Of a stretch of 64,000 nt of DNA, positions 26,001 to 34,900 are shown one piece after another; positions within the stretch are counted from its first letter, which is position 1, and the number at the start of each line of letters is the position of its first letter. Origin of the DNA: Toxorhynchites rutilus septentrionalis. Taxonomy: Eukaryota; Arthropoda; Insecta; Diptera; Culicidae. The DNA lies in the NCBI RefSeq assembly GCF_029784135.1, contig NC_073746.1:222469882-222533881 (forward strand). The letters run 5' to 3'. The notes beneath the pieces were generated by a model that was given only the letters and a program-made list of their open reading frames with translations, did no database searches and was not told the origin of the DNA. Position numbers and translations under genes: made by a program.

Positions 26001-26565
26001 AATCCGGAGTTTCCAAACCGCTCAACAAATACACGACAGAGCGCGATTGTACAACAGCAGTTGTATGTTTTACGCACGGCCATTAGTCAACTTAGGAATG
26101 CTTATAATGGCCACGATGTCGAATGGACCGACCAAGGTTTGTATGGCTGCATTTACACTTGCTTAGTACTCAAATTAAAAACTAATCTAAATTGCAGAAG
26201 ACAATTACTACGGCAGTGGTTCCGGAGGAGGTAGTGGATTCGACGACGAAGATGAAGCAGGCTCTGGTTTAGGGCCGTGGGAAGTGGATGATCGTATCCA
26301 CGATCGCATCCCGAGTGGTGCAGAATCTCCTAACGATGTGATCGAGGGTGAAAGAAACAGTAGTAATAATGGTAAAAATGAAATTGACTACACAAGTCAT
26401 AGAAATATCCCAGCGGTGGTAGATGGCAGTAGTGGCGGAACATCTACTTCTGCAGGCAGCGGAAGTAAGAAGTCGCCACACTTGTCAATATCCCGGGCAT
26501 TATTACAATTTTTCTTGCCACTCATAATGGCTTGGTTTGGCGGAATTTTTGCCGATTTGCTGTGA
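4906..26565 (+). CDS. dlp: Glypican, Dally-like (GPC4/6 class); spliced from seven exons, 5' end missing
   Basis: Glypicans are GPI-anchored heparan sulfate proteoglycans on the cell surface that shape Wnt, Hedgehog and BMP signalling. Seven exons (4906-5070, 19952-20186, 20247-20403, 20473-20739, 25339-25904, 25967-26136, 26198-26565) join in matching phases with GT/AG borders. The product carries the Cys-rich glypican core (PPGGTCC, FGDVP, TFAQAL, CNTCAGF, CSSYC), the VFQGCG block followed by a furin-like RRRRD convertase site, an Asn-rich linker, the FWSNLP and CWNG motifs, a Ser-Gly rich acidic glycosaminoglycan attachment site ([13 protein letters not shown]) and a hydrophobic C-terminus expected of a GPI signal. 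FGDVP, the [13 protein letters not shown] block and the FWSNLP/CWNG region favour the GPC4/6 (Dlp) class over Dally; this is from family knowledge, not alignment. The signal-peptide exon is not seen. The frame is intact throughout, so this is probably functional. Confidence 0.9.
5418..5572 (+). mobile_element. SINE (family B), tRNA-derived, with target duplication
   Basis: Starts with GAGGCGATCTGGCGTAATGG (A box) and has a B-box-like GAGTTCAATTC, then a short body and an ATAAAAAAAA tail. It is flanked by the direct repeat AAACTACATTG (5407-5417 and 5570-5580), a perfect target-site duplication. It resembles the abundant Feilai-type tRNA-derived SINEs of Aedes; that name is inferred from memory of the family type. 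An inverted relative is at 29944-30101. Confidence 0.85.
5581..5990. other. AT-rich intronic DNA
   Basis: Very AT-rich with no genes or repeats identified. The 3' tail of the adjacent non-LTR element may extend into it. Confidence 0.3.
6013..7734 (-). pseudogene. LINE ORF2, reverse transcriptase part
   Basis: A 573-residue open stretch with the RT motifs in order: [22 protein letters not shown] with [29 protein letters not shown] and the catalytic SYADDLKLY (about residue 297), then the thumb and a Cys/Arg-rich C-terminus. The apparent start is a frameshift boundary, not a real initiation codon. The RT frame itself is intact, but it is disconnected from the endonuclease. Confidence 0.85.
7918..9479 (-). 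pseudogene. LINE ORF2, endonuclease part, frameshifted
   Basis: 9479-8409 reads through a Ser/Pro-rich N-terminal stretch into an apurinic-type endonuclease: [31 protein letters not shown] and LGDFNLRDV motifs. Just after GDFNLRDV the frame is broken. The endonuclease continues in another frame as 8301-7918 ([10 protein letters not shown] and [11 protein letters not shown], the latter being the DHxP-like end). The enzyme would nick target DNA. Confidence 0.72.
9509..11011 (-). pseudogene. LINE ORF1 protein with PHD-like zinc finger, two in-frame stops
   Basis: The ATG at 11011 opens [19 protein letters not shown], then [17 protein letters not shown] and a further Cys/His pattern (WMYAHC), a PHD-type finger seen in some CR1/Jockey ORF1 proteins. 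A Ser/Pro-rich linker follows, then a folded region around [20 protein letters not shown], resembling an RNA-binding fold. The reading frame stays the same from 11011 to 9509, but TAA at 10406-10408 and TGA about 60 bases further on break it. The role in a live element would be binding of the RNA template. Confidence 0.7.
11051..12800. other. AT-rich intronic DNA with an 80-bp direct repeat
   Basis: No genes. Two related segments at about 12150-12270 and 12475-12597 (both containing AACATGGGA and TTGATGTTGTTTTTTGAAA) form an imperfect direct repeat about 326 bp apart. The region to about 11,390 may be 5' untranslated sequence of the neighbouring LINE. Confidence 0.35.
12905..13403 (+). pseudogene. 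Histone H3 pseudogene with 3' stem-loop
   Basis: Around 13045-13100 traces of the N-terminal tail are visible (AGGCACCACGAAAGCAGCTC matches KAPRKQL codons) with lost bases. 13090-13270 reads [32 protein letters not shown]-like and [17 protein letters not shown], unmistakably H3. After LQEA the frame breaks; pieces for [18 protein letters not shown] and RRIRGERA follow out of frame. GGCCCTTTTCAGGGCT at 13388-13403 is a histone mRNA 3' stem-loop (end base pair G:U). A TATA-like TTTATAAAATG lies at about 12935. The stem-loop and upstream sequence argue for DNA-level copying rather than retrocopying. Confidence 0.88.
13388..13403 (+). terminator. Histone 3' stem-loop (H3 relic)
   Basis: GGCCCTTTTCAGGGCT fits the metazoan replication-dependent histone stem-loop (6-bp stem, 4-base loop), the site of SLBP binding and 3' end cleavage in functional genes. 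Confidence 0.8.
14030..14711. mobile_element. Right portion of a TGACGTAGGACTA-family element
   Basis: From ACTGATGGGGAA to the terminal TAGTCCTACGTCA (14699-14711) this matches segments of the insertions at 31975-35818 and 48961-50835, including the CCAAATGTATTTGGT block, the TATATAAG segment (- strand, near 14455) and the CTTTGATTTTACACCCCGGT end. No matching left end is found, so the element is incomplete or its left end lies beyond the H3 relic. Confidence 0.7.
14712..15430. other. Unassigned intronic DNA
   Basis: AT-rich, no coding signal. The open frames on both strands around 15216-15572 overlap an inverted-repeat segment and have no protein motif. Confidence 0.3.
15640..16190 (+). 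pseudogene. Tc1-type transposase C-terminal relic
   Basis: Reading across frames, about 16000-16190 gives [46 protein letters not shown]. This follows the Tc1 C-terminal pattern of DLNPIENLWG, then a helix and PNRIFELI. The upstream part ([18 protein letters not shown]) corresponds to the segment before the second catalytic Asp. Several stops and frameshifts make it non-functional. Confidence 0.65.
16357..16797 (-). mobile_element. SINE (family A), second copy
   Basis: On the - strand it starts GTAGCCACAATGGTTGCGCG, has a B-box-like GTGAGTTCAATAC, and ends AAAATGCTAATGAGCCTCAA followed by ATAAATAAAT. The same layout is seen in the copy at 84-410. Confidence 0.65.
16855..16962. mobile_element. 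Hairpin MITE, 108 bp
   Basis: GGGCCTGATCACGAACG at the left and CGTTCGTGATCAGGCCC at the right begin near-perfect arms of about 36 bp. It is inserted in the inverted repeat of the Tc1-like relic, since the flanking sequence (GATAGTTATT and GTATTCTGCACTAC) is continuous in the copy at 15540-15565. Confidence 0.85.
17066..18693. other. Unassigned intronic DNA
   Basis: AT-rich. Short reading frames at 17362-17562 and 17701-17933 show no conserved motif. Confidence 0.3.
18694..19130 (+). CDS. Possible small Cys-rich membrane protein, two exons, nested in dlp intron
   Basis: I do not recognise this protein. The first candidate exon (18694-18829) encodes a Ser/Thr/Pro-rich start and [11 protein letters not shown]...AG intron 18830-18909 would join it in phase to [26 protein letters not shown] and a hydrophobic C-terminus ([19 protein letters not shown]), a likely membrane segment. 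The second part has more G/C at third codon positions than the surrounding AT-rich DNA, which hints at real coding sequence. The TAG-ending acceptor is a guess, there is no recognised promoter, and it could be a relic. It lies on the same strand as dlp. Confidence 0.3.
19131..19951. other. Intronic DNA before dlp exon
   Basis: No features recognised beyond the splice acceptor at 19951. Confidence 0.35.
19952..20186 (+). CDS. dlp: dlp exon, glypican core helices
   Basis: The acceptor TTTACAG is at 19945-19951 and the donor AAGTAAG at the exon end. It encodes [25 protein letters not shown] and the [13 protein letters not shown] segment, all characteristic of glypicans. It enters in phase 1 and leaves in phase 2. 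The intron before it is 14.9 kb long and is filled with mobile elements. Confidence 0.88.
20247..20403 (+). CDS. dlp: dlp exon, FGDVP / TFAQAL segment
   Basis: The acceptor TATCAG ends at 20246 and the donor GTAAGT starts at 20404. It encodes [19 protein letters not shown], then [13 protein letters not shown] and DVAKNMVN. It is followed by a 69-base intron that is itself open in this frame. Confidence 0.88.
20473..20739 (+). CDS. dlp: dlp exon, second Cys cluster
   Basis: The acceptor CCCACAG ends at 20472 and the donor GTTTGT starts at 20740; both borders are phase 0. It encodes [29 protein letters not shown], the [11 protein letters not shown] helix, GPFNI and the EAIMNFQ end, matching the glypican core. 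Confidence 0.88.
21479..22088. mobile_element. MITE with GGGTTTA ends, split by a SINE
   Basis: The left end GGGTTTACATTAGGGA and right end CTAGTCTAAACCC are imperfect inverted repeats. The interior is AT-rich with GAATAAATT-type segments repeated in both halves. The SINE at 21660-21936 divides it. Confidence 0.6.
21660..21936 (-). mobile_element. SINE (family C), tRNA-Leu/Ser-like head, GAA tail
   Basis: On the - strand it begins TGCACCCGTGGCCGAGTGG and has a clear B box GGTTCGATTCC, then a body ending GCCATTCAAGAAGAAGAA. It is flanked by a perfect 14-bp duplication TTGGATGCAGTTCT at 21646-21659 and 21937-21950. Confidence 0.88.
22587..24784. repeat. Inverted repeat pair of about 80 bp around a Helitron-like element
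   Basis: GACGTCAACCTTCTATCTTT... at 22587-22668 is repeated in inverse at about 24704-24784 with few differences, including TTATAGTTTCTGGAATATAT. The pair encloses the minisatellite element at 22915-24672 and suggests an older inverted-repeat element as its insertion site. Confidence 0.7.
22915..24672 (+). mobile_element. Helitron-like non-autonomous element with minisatellite core
   Basis: About seven degenerate units of roughly 150-190 bp, each with TCTGCATAACTCGAGAA, AATCAAGCAAATGGAACC and a CCTCCC...CTCTCTAAGGGG block followed by CTGCCATACAAATGAAACAC. Then comes a unique 3' part ending GGTGGGACGAAGTTTACCGG. The same architecture and 3' part are at 51164-52525, where the end is GGTCAGCTAG. 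This copy lacks the last bases. The Helitron/Helentron class is inferred from the CTAG-type end and structure. Confidence 0.6.
24785..25338. other. Intronic DNA, AT-rich
   Basis: Nothing identified apart from the splice acceptor at 25338. Confidence 0.35.
25339..25904 (+). CDS. dlp: dlp exon, convertase site and linker
   Basis: The acceptor TTAG ends at 25338 (phase 0) and the donor GTAAAC starts at 25905. It encodes [11 protein letters not shown], then RRRRDTG, a furin-type processing site expected in glypicans. An acidic and then Asn/Arg-rich low-complexity stretch (about residues 95-140 of the exon) follows, then [20 protein letters not shown] and [10 protein letters not shown]. The low-complexity insert is typical of insect Dlp linkers. 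Confidence 0.88.
25967..26136 (+). CDS. dlp: dlp exon, C-terminal stalk
   Basis: The acceptor TCCCAG ends at 25966 and the donor GTTTGT starts at 26137. It encodes [35 protein letters not shown] and TDQ, the conserved segment just before the glycosaminoglycan attachment region. Confidence 0.86.
26198..26565 (+). CDS. dlp: dlp terminal exon: GAG attachment site and GPI signal
   Basis: The acceptor TTGCAG ends at 26197 and the TGA stop is at 26563-26565. It begins [14 protein letters not shown] followed by acidic residues and AGSG, the expected heparan sulfate attachment context. A Ser/Gly/Asn-rich stalk follows, and it ends in a hydrophobic stretch ([17 protein letters not shown]) with no basic tail, as expected of a GPI-anchor signal. 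Confidence 0.86.
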
Positions 26566-27110
26566 TTTTAATGAAAGTAGTTTCGTAGTATGTATATTTT
26601 ATCTCATTGGATTTTAATTTATACCAACTATCCAAAATGTCCGATTATAGGGGAAAAGCGAGATAACCTTTTATAGAATGCGATGCATAATTCAAAGAAT
26701 GCGTTGAATGAAGAAGAGATGTGCATATATTTATAGCTAGCGTCCTTTTCTAAATTTCAATCCACGGTATTTGTTGCAGTACACGATGCGAAGTGATAAA
26801 AAATTTTGGGTTCGATCGAAACCCTTCCATTACGTACAAAGAAAATTGGATTCATTGACTACTTATTTCTTACCCAGTATTCGGAAAATTGTGCCAGGGT
26901 TACTTAATTCCATCCTCACAAGCAAACTTGAAAACATAGCATTTACTTTACATATAAACATCGCCATTTTGCGAAGCCATTCCGTTTGTTTTATCATATC
27001 GACAAATTTCTTTTACCTAAATGCATAGAAAGCATAAGTGAAATGCGATTTCATTACTGATATATTTAGGCCTTATTAAAACTCTAGTCAAATTATTTAA
27101 ATAAAACTTA
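26566..27110 (+). other. Probable dlp 3' UTR with first polyadenylation signal
   Basis: Directly follows the stop codon, is AT-rich and has no coding signature. The first AATAAA is at 27100-27105; more AT-rich sequence with similar motifs continues to about 28,000, so the true 3' end cannot be fixed. Confidence 0.4.
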
Positions 27111-28410
27111 CTTTCTTCGCGTATCCTAAAAATCTGTTATACAATCAACAAATAAGTTTTGCAGGAAGCAGTATAGGAATCCTACTTTAACCCGTTGTCT
27201 AGAACTTTACACCATATGTTCAGTTTAATTCTCATACGACTGCCCTTCAAACCTACTTATTGCCAATTCATTGGATAATGGTAATGATTTTCGTACGTTT
27301 AACAGTTTGTATATATCTAATTTAAGAAAAATAGATAGCTTGACGGAAACTAATATGATGAATTGAGGGAAATTAAATTGTTTGTTTTATTTATCCTTTC
27401 ATTAGTAATCTTGATGTTCTCTAGAATATGTAGGCAATTTTTTGTTTAATTAGTGCTGAAGGCATTTCTTGATTTATTTTAGCGCGTTTCTCCAGTCAAT
27501 AATCCAATATCGTAAAATAATGAATCCTGCTGCATTTAGGGTAAAATAAACTTGTTGAATTCATTATGATAATGAAAAGCACGTTTATAATACAGGGGTT
27601 CTAGTAATTTAAGCTATAAGTTTATGTGTGCATGAGTTTAAAAAAAGGATGAATGTTTAATAACAAGGCTACTTGGGGCGCAATATTTACTAAAAATGAG
27701 CGTACAAAGCAAAAAAAAACTTCAATTTTCTGTTAGATTATCCTTAAAGCTACAATAGTGAATTCATATCAATGTGTTTTGTTGGAAGTATACTTCAAAG
27801 TATAGAACCTCATCTGAGATACGCGATTGCATAGCACAAAACCACAAATCGAGTATAACTGACTTTTGTCCCACTTCCTTACCTAACCATAAAGCCTCTC
27901 AGTGATGTAAGGTGATAACGAGAATAGAATATGTATAATAAATTCAACAATGAAGAGTATTAATTATATAGAAGAAATACAAAAAAAAATAAATAAAACA
28001 ATTTATGAGCAATTGAGATCAGCTTCAATTCTTGTCAAATATTGTGAAAAGTCTTTCTAAAACGTTGAGGCTGACTAGTTCTAATGCTAAATATAGTGGA
28101 ACGCTTGCCGAAAGCCGGAAGCCGCAGCAACGACAAAAGGAGTGCCCAGTTTCACGTGGAACCATAACCTTCGTTCGAGGTGTCTCAAACAAGCAGGGAG
28201 TGTTGTCTACAATCGTGCATAAAGCTAAGAAAGCACGCCGGGGCTGTCGACTTATACGAATGTAGTGAATCCAAATTGCAACGATAAACAAAAAAAGACG
28301 TCCAAAACATGATCCTAACAACGGAACATCAAGACATATTTTACACAGCTTCCAGGGCAGGAGTTTCAAACGGCAATCGAAAAAGGAAAGGCCACAGGCA
28401 AGGTCAAGTA
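27111..28410. other. Unassigned DNA downstream of dlp
   Basis: AT-rich to about 28,020. 28,025-28,410 is more GC-rich but broken by stops in all frames and not recognised; it may be a decayed gene or element fragment. Confidence 0.3.
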
Positions 28411-28432
28411 CAGTAGAACCCCGATTATCCGT
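28411..28432 (+). repeat. Possible pogo/Tigger-type terminal repeat
   Basis: TACAGTAGAACCCCGATTAT is typical of pogo-like inverted termini next to a TA target. No matching opposite end was found nearby, so only one terminus is suggested. Confidence 0.35.
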
Positions 28433-28889
28433 GGAATGGTGTGCCAAGGTTACCACGATCACCAACGAAAATCGCAGATAACGCAATAAAAGACCAAAAA
28501 TGAAATGGAAAAAAATCAACAAGAAACTACACTCGTCAAAAAAACTGAAGGAACAAAGTGCGAAGTCTAAAATTTTGAGCGATTTTTGACATGCTGTAAC
28601 TTCGTGAAACATCAGCGTATACAGATGAGATATATATTATTTTAAAGCTCTAACTGTCAGGCATTACAATATTTTACGAATATTTTTGGTGTGTGTAAAT
28701 GTAGCGGGCAACAATATCGGAAAGAAATGAAAACTCGATTTTTTTCTGTTTTTTTCAAAGATTCTGTGAACTAACACATTGTTTTGCTAGCCAACTCAAT
28801 AGCAAATCCAATTAACCTTATCAACCAGGTTTCATTTGGTTCCTAGAACGTTCCTGTAGGGCCTTTCCATACATAGATATTTTGCGAAT

Positions 28890-29340
28890 ATTGCATCAAG
28901 TTCAAATTTGCAGGAAAATGTTTAGCCTAGTGTATCCCCAAAACACCTGTGGACGTTTCATATTGATACGTTCAGCCGTTTTCCTTAGCCGATTTTTCAA
29001 AGTTTGGAGTGAATTAGAGGAGAGATATTCGTTTTTATGCGTTTGTAGGTACGAGGATTGCAAAAAGTGATGATACTAACACGTATACATACGCATTCCC
29101 ATATATACACCCGCAAACTCATGAAAACGAAAGTTACGAATCGTTCATTTAGAGAGTCGTATAGCATTTTGTACTTCTGGTACGATTTGCGATTAAGTGC
29201 TCCTCTAATTTATTTCAAACTTTGAAAAATCGGCTAAGGAAAACGGCTGAACGTATCAATATGAAACGTCCACAGGTGTTTTGGGGATAAAAATTTACCT
29301 GTAAACATTTGAACATACTCCAATATTTGCAAAATTATAA
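28890..29340. mobile_element. Foldback/MITE with perfect 71-bp inverted arms
   Basis: The segment 28936-29006 (starting CCCCAAAACACCTGTGGACG) is exactly repeated in inverse at 29216-29286. Similarity continues imperfectly on both sides of the arms. About 210 bp of AT-rich sequence separates them and there is no coding capacity. Confidence 0.85.
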
Positions 29341-29943
29341 AAGAAGTGACTAGTCTGTCGTCCTGGTTCAAAAACCCGGCTTACAAATTGTTGCATTCTG
29401 TAAAGATCCTCAGTTGAAGAAGAAGGAGAGAAGAAGTTGGGGTCGTTGGTAACCCAAAAGCTGCAACCTTACTATTGCTCAGTTCGTCCTTTTTCGTCTT
29501 TTCACTGAAAGTAGCCGTTTGCGGGTAACCCTACAGCAAAGTGGAGAGAATAGAGGAGAAAGAATAGACGAGAAACTATCGAAAGGAACTCTTTCCGTTA
29601 CTTAGAACGTTCTTCTTTTTCTAGTGCGTTTTATCCGTAGCTTGCTTCCGGATGCGATGTACAGCATAACTATGGGATTTTTCGAGTTCCTTCTTGATGT
29701 CCTCCGTTTCAATGGCAGGAAAACCTCCTAGTACCACTTTAAACGGTTTTTTTCCGATGGGATATCATGAGTTTAAAAATAATGAATTTTTGATTCCATT
29801 AACGATCCGATTGTTTTGTATTGAACCAAATCGGGACTAATAATTTCAATTTTACGCTGCACATTTTAAAAACTGGGTGAATTTTCAGCGCTAACACTTC
29901 AGACTTCAAAGTTCCTATATTTCTCGGTGTTGTAATATAAGGT

Positions 29944-30101
29944 TTTTTTTCTTTTTTTTCTCTCTATTATAGTGACTTTCAACACATTTCGGCTGGTTCG
30001 TCACTTTTACTTCCATTTTTGGAAGGATGTCGGGAGTGAGAATTGAACTCGTGATCTCTGCGTGAGAGGTATGGATGTTACCACTACGCCAGATCGCCTC
30101 C
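29944..30101 (-). mobile_element. SINE (family B), second copy with 12-bp target duplication
   Basis: An inverse relative of the SINE at 5418-5572: on the - strand GAGGCGATCTGGCGTAGTGG, B box GAGTTCAATTC, and a body ending in AAAAAAGAAAAAAAACC. It is flanked by TGTAATATAAGG at 29932-29943 and 30102-30113. Confidence 0.88.
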
Positions 30102-30149
30102 TGTAATATAAGGTGATATTTTCATCTTTTACTCAACATTTACTTTCTC

Positions 30150-30545
30150 GGTAGCTCCCAGCAATCATTAAATCGTATAACTTGACACATTCTAAATCGT
30201 ATATAACGTGGGATCGTATCACAATCGTACATAATGACTATTAAAGCATACATCGTGTACATCTAAAATCGCATAAAATGCGAAAAACCTGATATTTTTC
30301 ATCACAACTGATTAAGTCGTAATTGGGTAAAATAAACATCATACATGCATCCCAGCAAACATTGAATCGCAAAACTTGGCGTATTCTAAGTCGCATATAA
30401 GGTTAGATCGAATCAAAATCATTTATAATATCGTTCAAAGAATACATTGCGTACATCTAAAATCGTATAAAATGCAATAACCTCGATTTTATTTATCACT
30501 ACAAATTAAGTCGGTGTAACGAGCATCGGCTTATGATATACACTA
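30150..30545. repeat. Tandem repeat, two units of about 195 bp
   Basis: TCCCAGCAATCATTAAATCG at about 30157 and TCCCAGCAAACATTGAATCG at about 30351 start two related units (both with CATATAA, GTACATCTAAAATCG and ATTAAGTCG). The rest up to 30,920 is AT-rich and unassigned. Confidence 0.6.
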
Positions 30546-30922
30546 TCGTAAATTCCATCAATACGAAATCTTATAGCTCATGCAGTTTGTGAGTCGCATG
30601 AACATTCATTCTTATTCATAGAATCAATGTAGTACGGCGAACTGTCTAAAATTGTTCAACAGTAAATTATATTATATCGTAATTGAGCTCATATTACATC
30701 ATATTAGGAATTTGACACATCAAGATCCGCTATGTCGTATGTACAGTGTCGACGTCTGGTAGTGATTTAGGGAAACAAATTAATCTCTACCAGATCAGTA
30801 AACTCGGAAGCAGCTTCAAATTAGTGATGCTGGAATGAAAAATTTTAACTTCACGTTATTTGATTACTTAAAACACGCAGTAATAACCTTATTTTACCAT
30901 TGATCCAGACATTTGACAATGA

Positions 30923-31974
30923 TTATGTCCGGATCATGCTAACCAACTTCAAATTAGAATCCAACATTTGGATGAACTTTGGAGGGATTTCCAGACAATT
31001 CAAGATCAAATCGAGGAGCTAGATGAGCCCGAGGAAGATTTTAGTGAGGATAGACGGTATTTTCAAAATCTTTACTTCGCACTGAAAGCATCCCTGTTGA
31101 GCAAGGTTCCAGCAACTCCTCAGATACCACAACATGCCGCTATAAACTCTCCACCTCCGACATCAGTGGCTAATCTCCGCCTTCCGGAAATAAAATTAAA
31201 GGAATTTTCGGGCAATTTTGACGAATGGGAATCATTTAGCGATCTTTTCATTTCCCTAATCGATTCGAATCATCAGCTGACGATGGTACAGAAACTTTAC
31301 TATTTGCGAGCTTCAGTTACTGGCGAAGCTGCTCGAATGATATCTTCCCTCGACATCACCTCAAACAATTACTTGGTCGCATGGAATTTGTTGAAAGATC
31401 GGTTCGAAAATAAACATATGCTTATTAAAAGACATATGGGTAGCTTGCTTTCTATTTCTCCTCTCAAGAAGGAATCGGCATCAGATCTTCTCGACTTAGC
31501 CGATGAATTCAACCGCCATGTTCAACTTCTGGACAAACTAGAAGGCATCGAAGACCATTGGAATTCGTTCTTGGTCGAACGATTGAGTAGTTATCTTTAT
31601 CCCGTCACACTCCGTGAATGGGAAACTCAATCTGTTGGCGAAATCAGACCAACTTACAAACAAATTCTCGAGTTTATTCAGAAGCGATCTCGAATCTTGC
31701 AAACTCTCAGGCTCTCCCAAATATGTACCAATTTAACAACGGAAAGCAAGCCCAAACCACGTGTATCTACGACTCACGTGAGTACATCAAACGACACTAA
31801 GTGCATTTGTTGCCAGCAAACACATTTCCTCTTCATGTGTGATAAATTTGTAGAACTTACACCACATGAACGCTTCAATTTGACGAAGAAACATAGCCTT
31901 TGCATTAATTGCTTGAAAGGAGCTCATATGGCGAAGGATTGCACCAGCGGAGTATGCAAAACTTGTGCAAAAAA
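30923..31974 (+). pseudogene. BEL Gag, N-terminally truncated
   Basis: Reads LDELWRDFQTIQDQIEELDE, then the DUF1759-type core (LPEIKLKEFSGNFDEWESF, YYLRASVTGEAA, WNLLKDRFENKHML), and Cys/His motifs CICCQQTHFLFMC and CINCLKGAHMAKDC, which serve as zinc knuckles. The usual BEL start is missing and the frame is stopped upstream at 30920. The ORF then runs into the inserted element after CKTCAKN. In a live element it would form the particle shell and bind RNA. Confidence 0.85.
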
Positions 31975-34900
31975 CAGGAAGTGGGTTATATCTATGGTAT
32001 AACCGCAAGGGTGACGTAGGACTATCGTTGATTTAGAGATCATTTGTATGAAGTTGAATCTGAATTCATTCTGAATGAATGAATATTTGGAAAACTTCGA
32101 AAACGAGAGCGTTACGTTGGAGGCACAAGGTTTTATGCATCCAATATTGGATACGGAAATATCCTACTGATGGGGAAGAATAATCTTCAGAAGCTATCCT
32201 GTTAATTGCGATTGATTGAAAAACCACAAAACCAAATGTATTTGGTCACAGTGTTACATGGATAGAAAACATTCAATTAAACTCTTTCACATGAATATAT
32301 TTTGAAAATTCCCAAAGGAACTGGTAGATTATTTTCAGTAACGATTAGATATTTCCACATTTTCCTCGATACTGGAAGCCCACCAGTGGTTAATGCCAAC
32401 ACGATAACCACCTGTTAATAGCACTTGATTGAAACATATTTGGTCACAGTGTTACATGGATAGAAAACATTCAATTAAACTCTTTCACATGAATATATTT
32501 TGAAAATTCCCAAAGGAACTGGCAGATTATTTTCAGTAACGATTAGTTATTTCCACATTTTCCTCGATACTGGAAGCCCACCAGTGGTTAATACCAACTC
32601 GATAACCACCTGTTAATAGCACTTGATTGAAACATATTTGGTCACAGTGTTACATGGATAGAAAACATTCAATTAAACTCTTTCACATGAATATATTTTG
32701 AAAATTCCCAAAGGAACTGGCAGATTATTTTCCAGCAATGATTAGATCTTTCCGGAACTTTCTCGATGCTGAATGGCATCCTAACGAAAAGAGTTCTGCG
32801 CGTGTATGTGTCGATCCTTCGCCGTCCACCTCCTCCAGCACGTTAGGCAACGATGTTGTCTTGTCGATGTCCTCACGAAAAATGAATGTGTCTCACCACC
32901 AGAATATCGCTTAAGTATGCTTTTTGTGTGTGATTGAATCGAGAGAAGGTGTGGTTTACGATGGCAATTTGGAAGGCAAACTAGAGGGGAATGAAGTCTC
33001 TGAGCTCGGAACTTTCGGCGACTGAGCAATAATCGATTGCGGGCGCATACAATATTGGATACGGAAATATCCTACTGATGGGGAAGAATAATCTTCTGAA
33101 GCTATCCTGTTAATTGCGATTGATTGAAAAACCACAAAACCAAATGTATTTGGTCACAGTGTTACATGGATAGAAAACATTCAATTAAACTCTTTCACAT
33201 GAATATATTTTGAAAATTCCCAGAGGAACTGGCAGATTATTTTCAGTAACGATTAGTTATTTCCACATTTTCCTCGATACTGGAAGCCCACCAGTGGTTA
33301 ATGCCAACTCGATAACCACCTGTTAATAGCACTTGATTGAAACATATTTGGTCACAGTGTTACATGGATAGAAAACATTCAATTAAACTCTTTCACATGA
33401 ATATATTTTGAAAATTCCCAAAGGAACTGGCAGATTATTTTCCAGCATTGATTAGATCTTTCCGGAACTTTCCCGATGCTGAATGGCATCCTAACGGAAA
33501 GAGTTCTGCGCGTGTATGTGTCGATCCTTCGCCGTCCACCTCCTCCAGCACGTTAGGCAACGATGTTGTCTTGTCGATGTCCTCACGAAAAATGAATGTA
33601 TCTCACCACCAGAATATCGCTTAAGTATGCTTTTTGTGTGTGATTGAATCGAGAGAAGGTGTGGTTTACGATGGCAATTTGGAAGGCAAACTAGAGGGGA
33701 ATGAACTCTCTGAGCTCGGAACTTTCGGCGACTGAGCAATAATCGATTGCGGGCGCATACAATATTGGATACGGAAATATCCTACTGATGGGGAAGAATA
33801 ATCTTCTGGAGCTATCCTGTTAATTGCGATTGATTGAAAAACCACAAAACCAAATGTATTTGGTCACAGTGTTACATGGATAGAAAACATTCAATTAAAC
33901 TCTTTCACATGAATATATTTTGAAAATTCCCAGAGGAACTGGCAGATTATTTTCAGTAACGATTAGTTATTTCCACATTTTCCTCGATACTGGAAGCCCA
34001 CCAGTGGTTAATGCCAACTCGATAACCACCTGTTAATAGCACTTGATTGAAACATATTTGGTCACAGTGTTACATGGATAGAAAACATTCAATTAAACTC
34101 TTTCACATGAATATATTTTGAAAATTCCCAGAGGAACTGGCAGATTATTTTCAGTAACGATTAGTTATTTCCACATTTTCCTCGATACTGGAAGCCCACC
34201 AGTGGTTAATGCCAACTCGATAACCACCTGTTAATAGCACTTGATTGAAATATATTTGGTCACAGTGTTACATGGATAGAAAACATTCAATTAAACTCTT
34301 TCACATGAATATATTTTGAAAATTCCCAAAGGAACTGGCAGATTATTTTCCAGCAATGATTAGATCTTTCCGGAACTTTCTCGATGCTGAATGGCATCCT
34401 AACGGAAAGAGTTCTGCGCGTGTATGTGTCGATCCTTCGCCGTCCACCTCCTCCAGCACGTTAGGCAACGATGTTGTCTTGTCGATGTCCTCACGAAAAA
34501 TGAATGTGTCTCACCACCAGAATATCGCTTAAGTATGCTTTTTGTGTGTGATTGAATCGAGAGATGGTGTGGTTTACGATGACAATTTGGAAGGCAAACT
34601 AGAGGGGAATGAACTCTCTGAGCTCGGAACTTTCGGCGACTGAGCAATAATCGATTGCGGGCGCATACAATATTGGATACGGAAATATCCTACTGATGGG
34701 GAAGAATAATCTTCTGAAGCTATCCTGTTAATTGCGATTGATTGAAAAACCACAAAACCAAATGTATTTGGTCACAGTGTTACATGGATAGAAAACATTC
34801 AATTAAACTCTTTCACATGAATATATTTTGAAAATTCCCAAAGGAACTGGCAGATTATTTTCAGTAACAATTAGATATTTCCACATTTTCCTCGATACTG

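Noticed and set aside
4906..26565. Dally rather than Dally-like
   Set aside because: The core motifs and the FWSNLP/CWNG region fit the GPC4/6 class better. An alignment was not possible, so this stays a judgement.
28025..28612. A 195-codon - strand frame
   Set aside because: No conserved motif; the strand shows no splice or promoter support, and the pogo-like terminus overlaps it.
32781..34647. Three near-identical 82-codon reading frames on the - strand
   Set aside because: They come from copies of one repeat cassette and have no protein motif; open frames simply repeat with the array.
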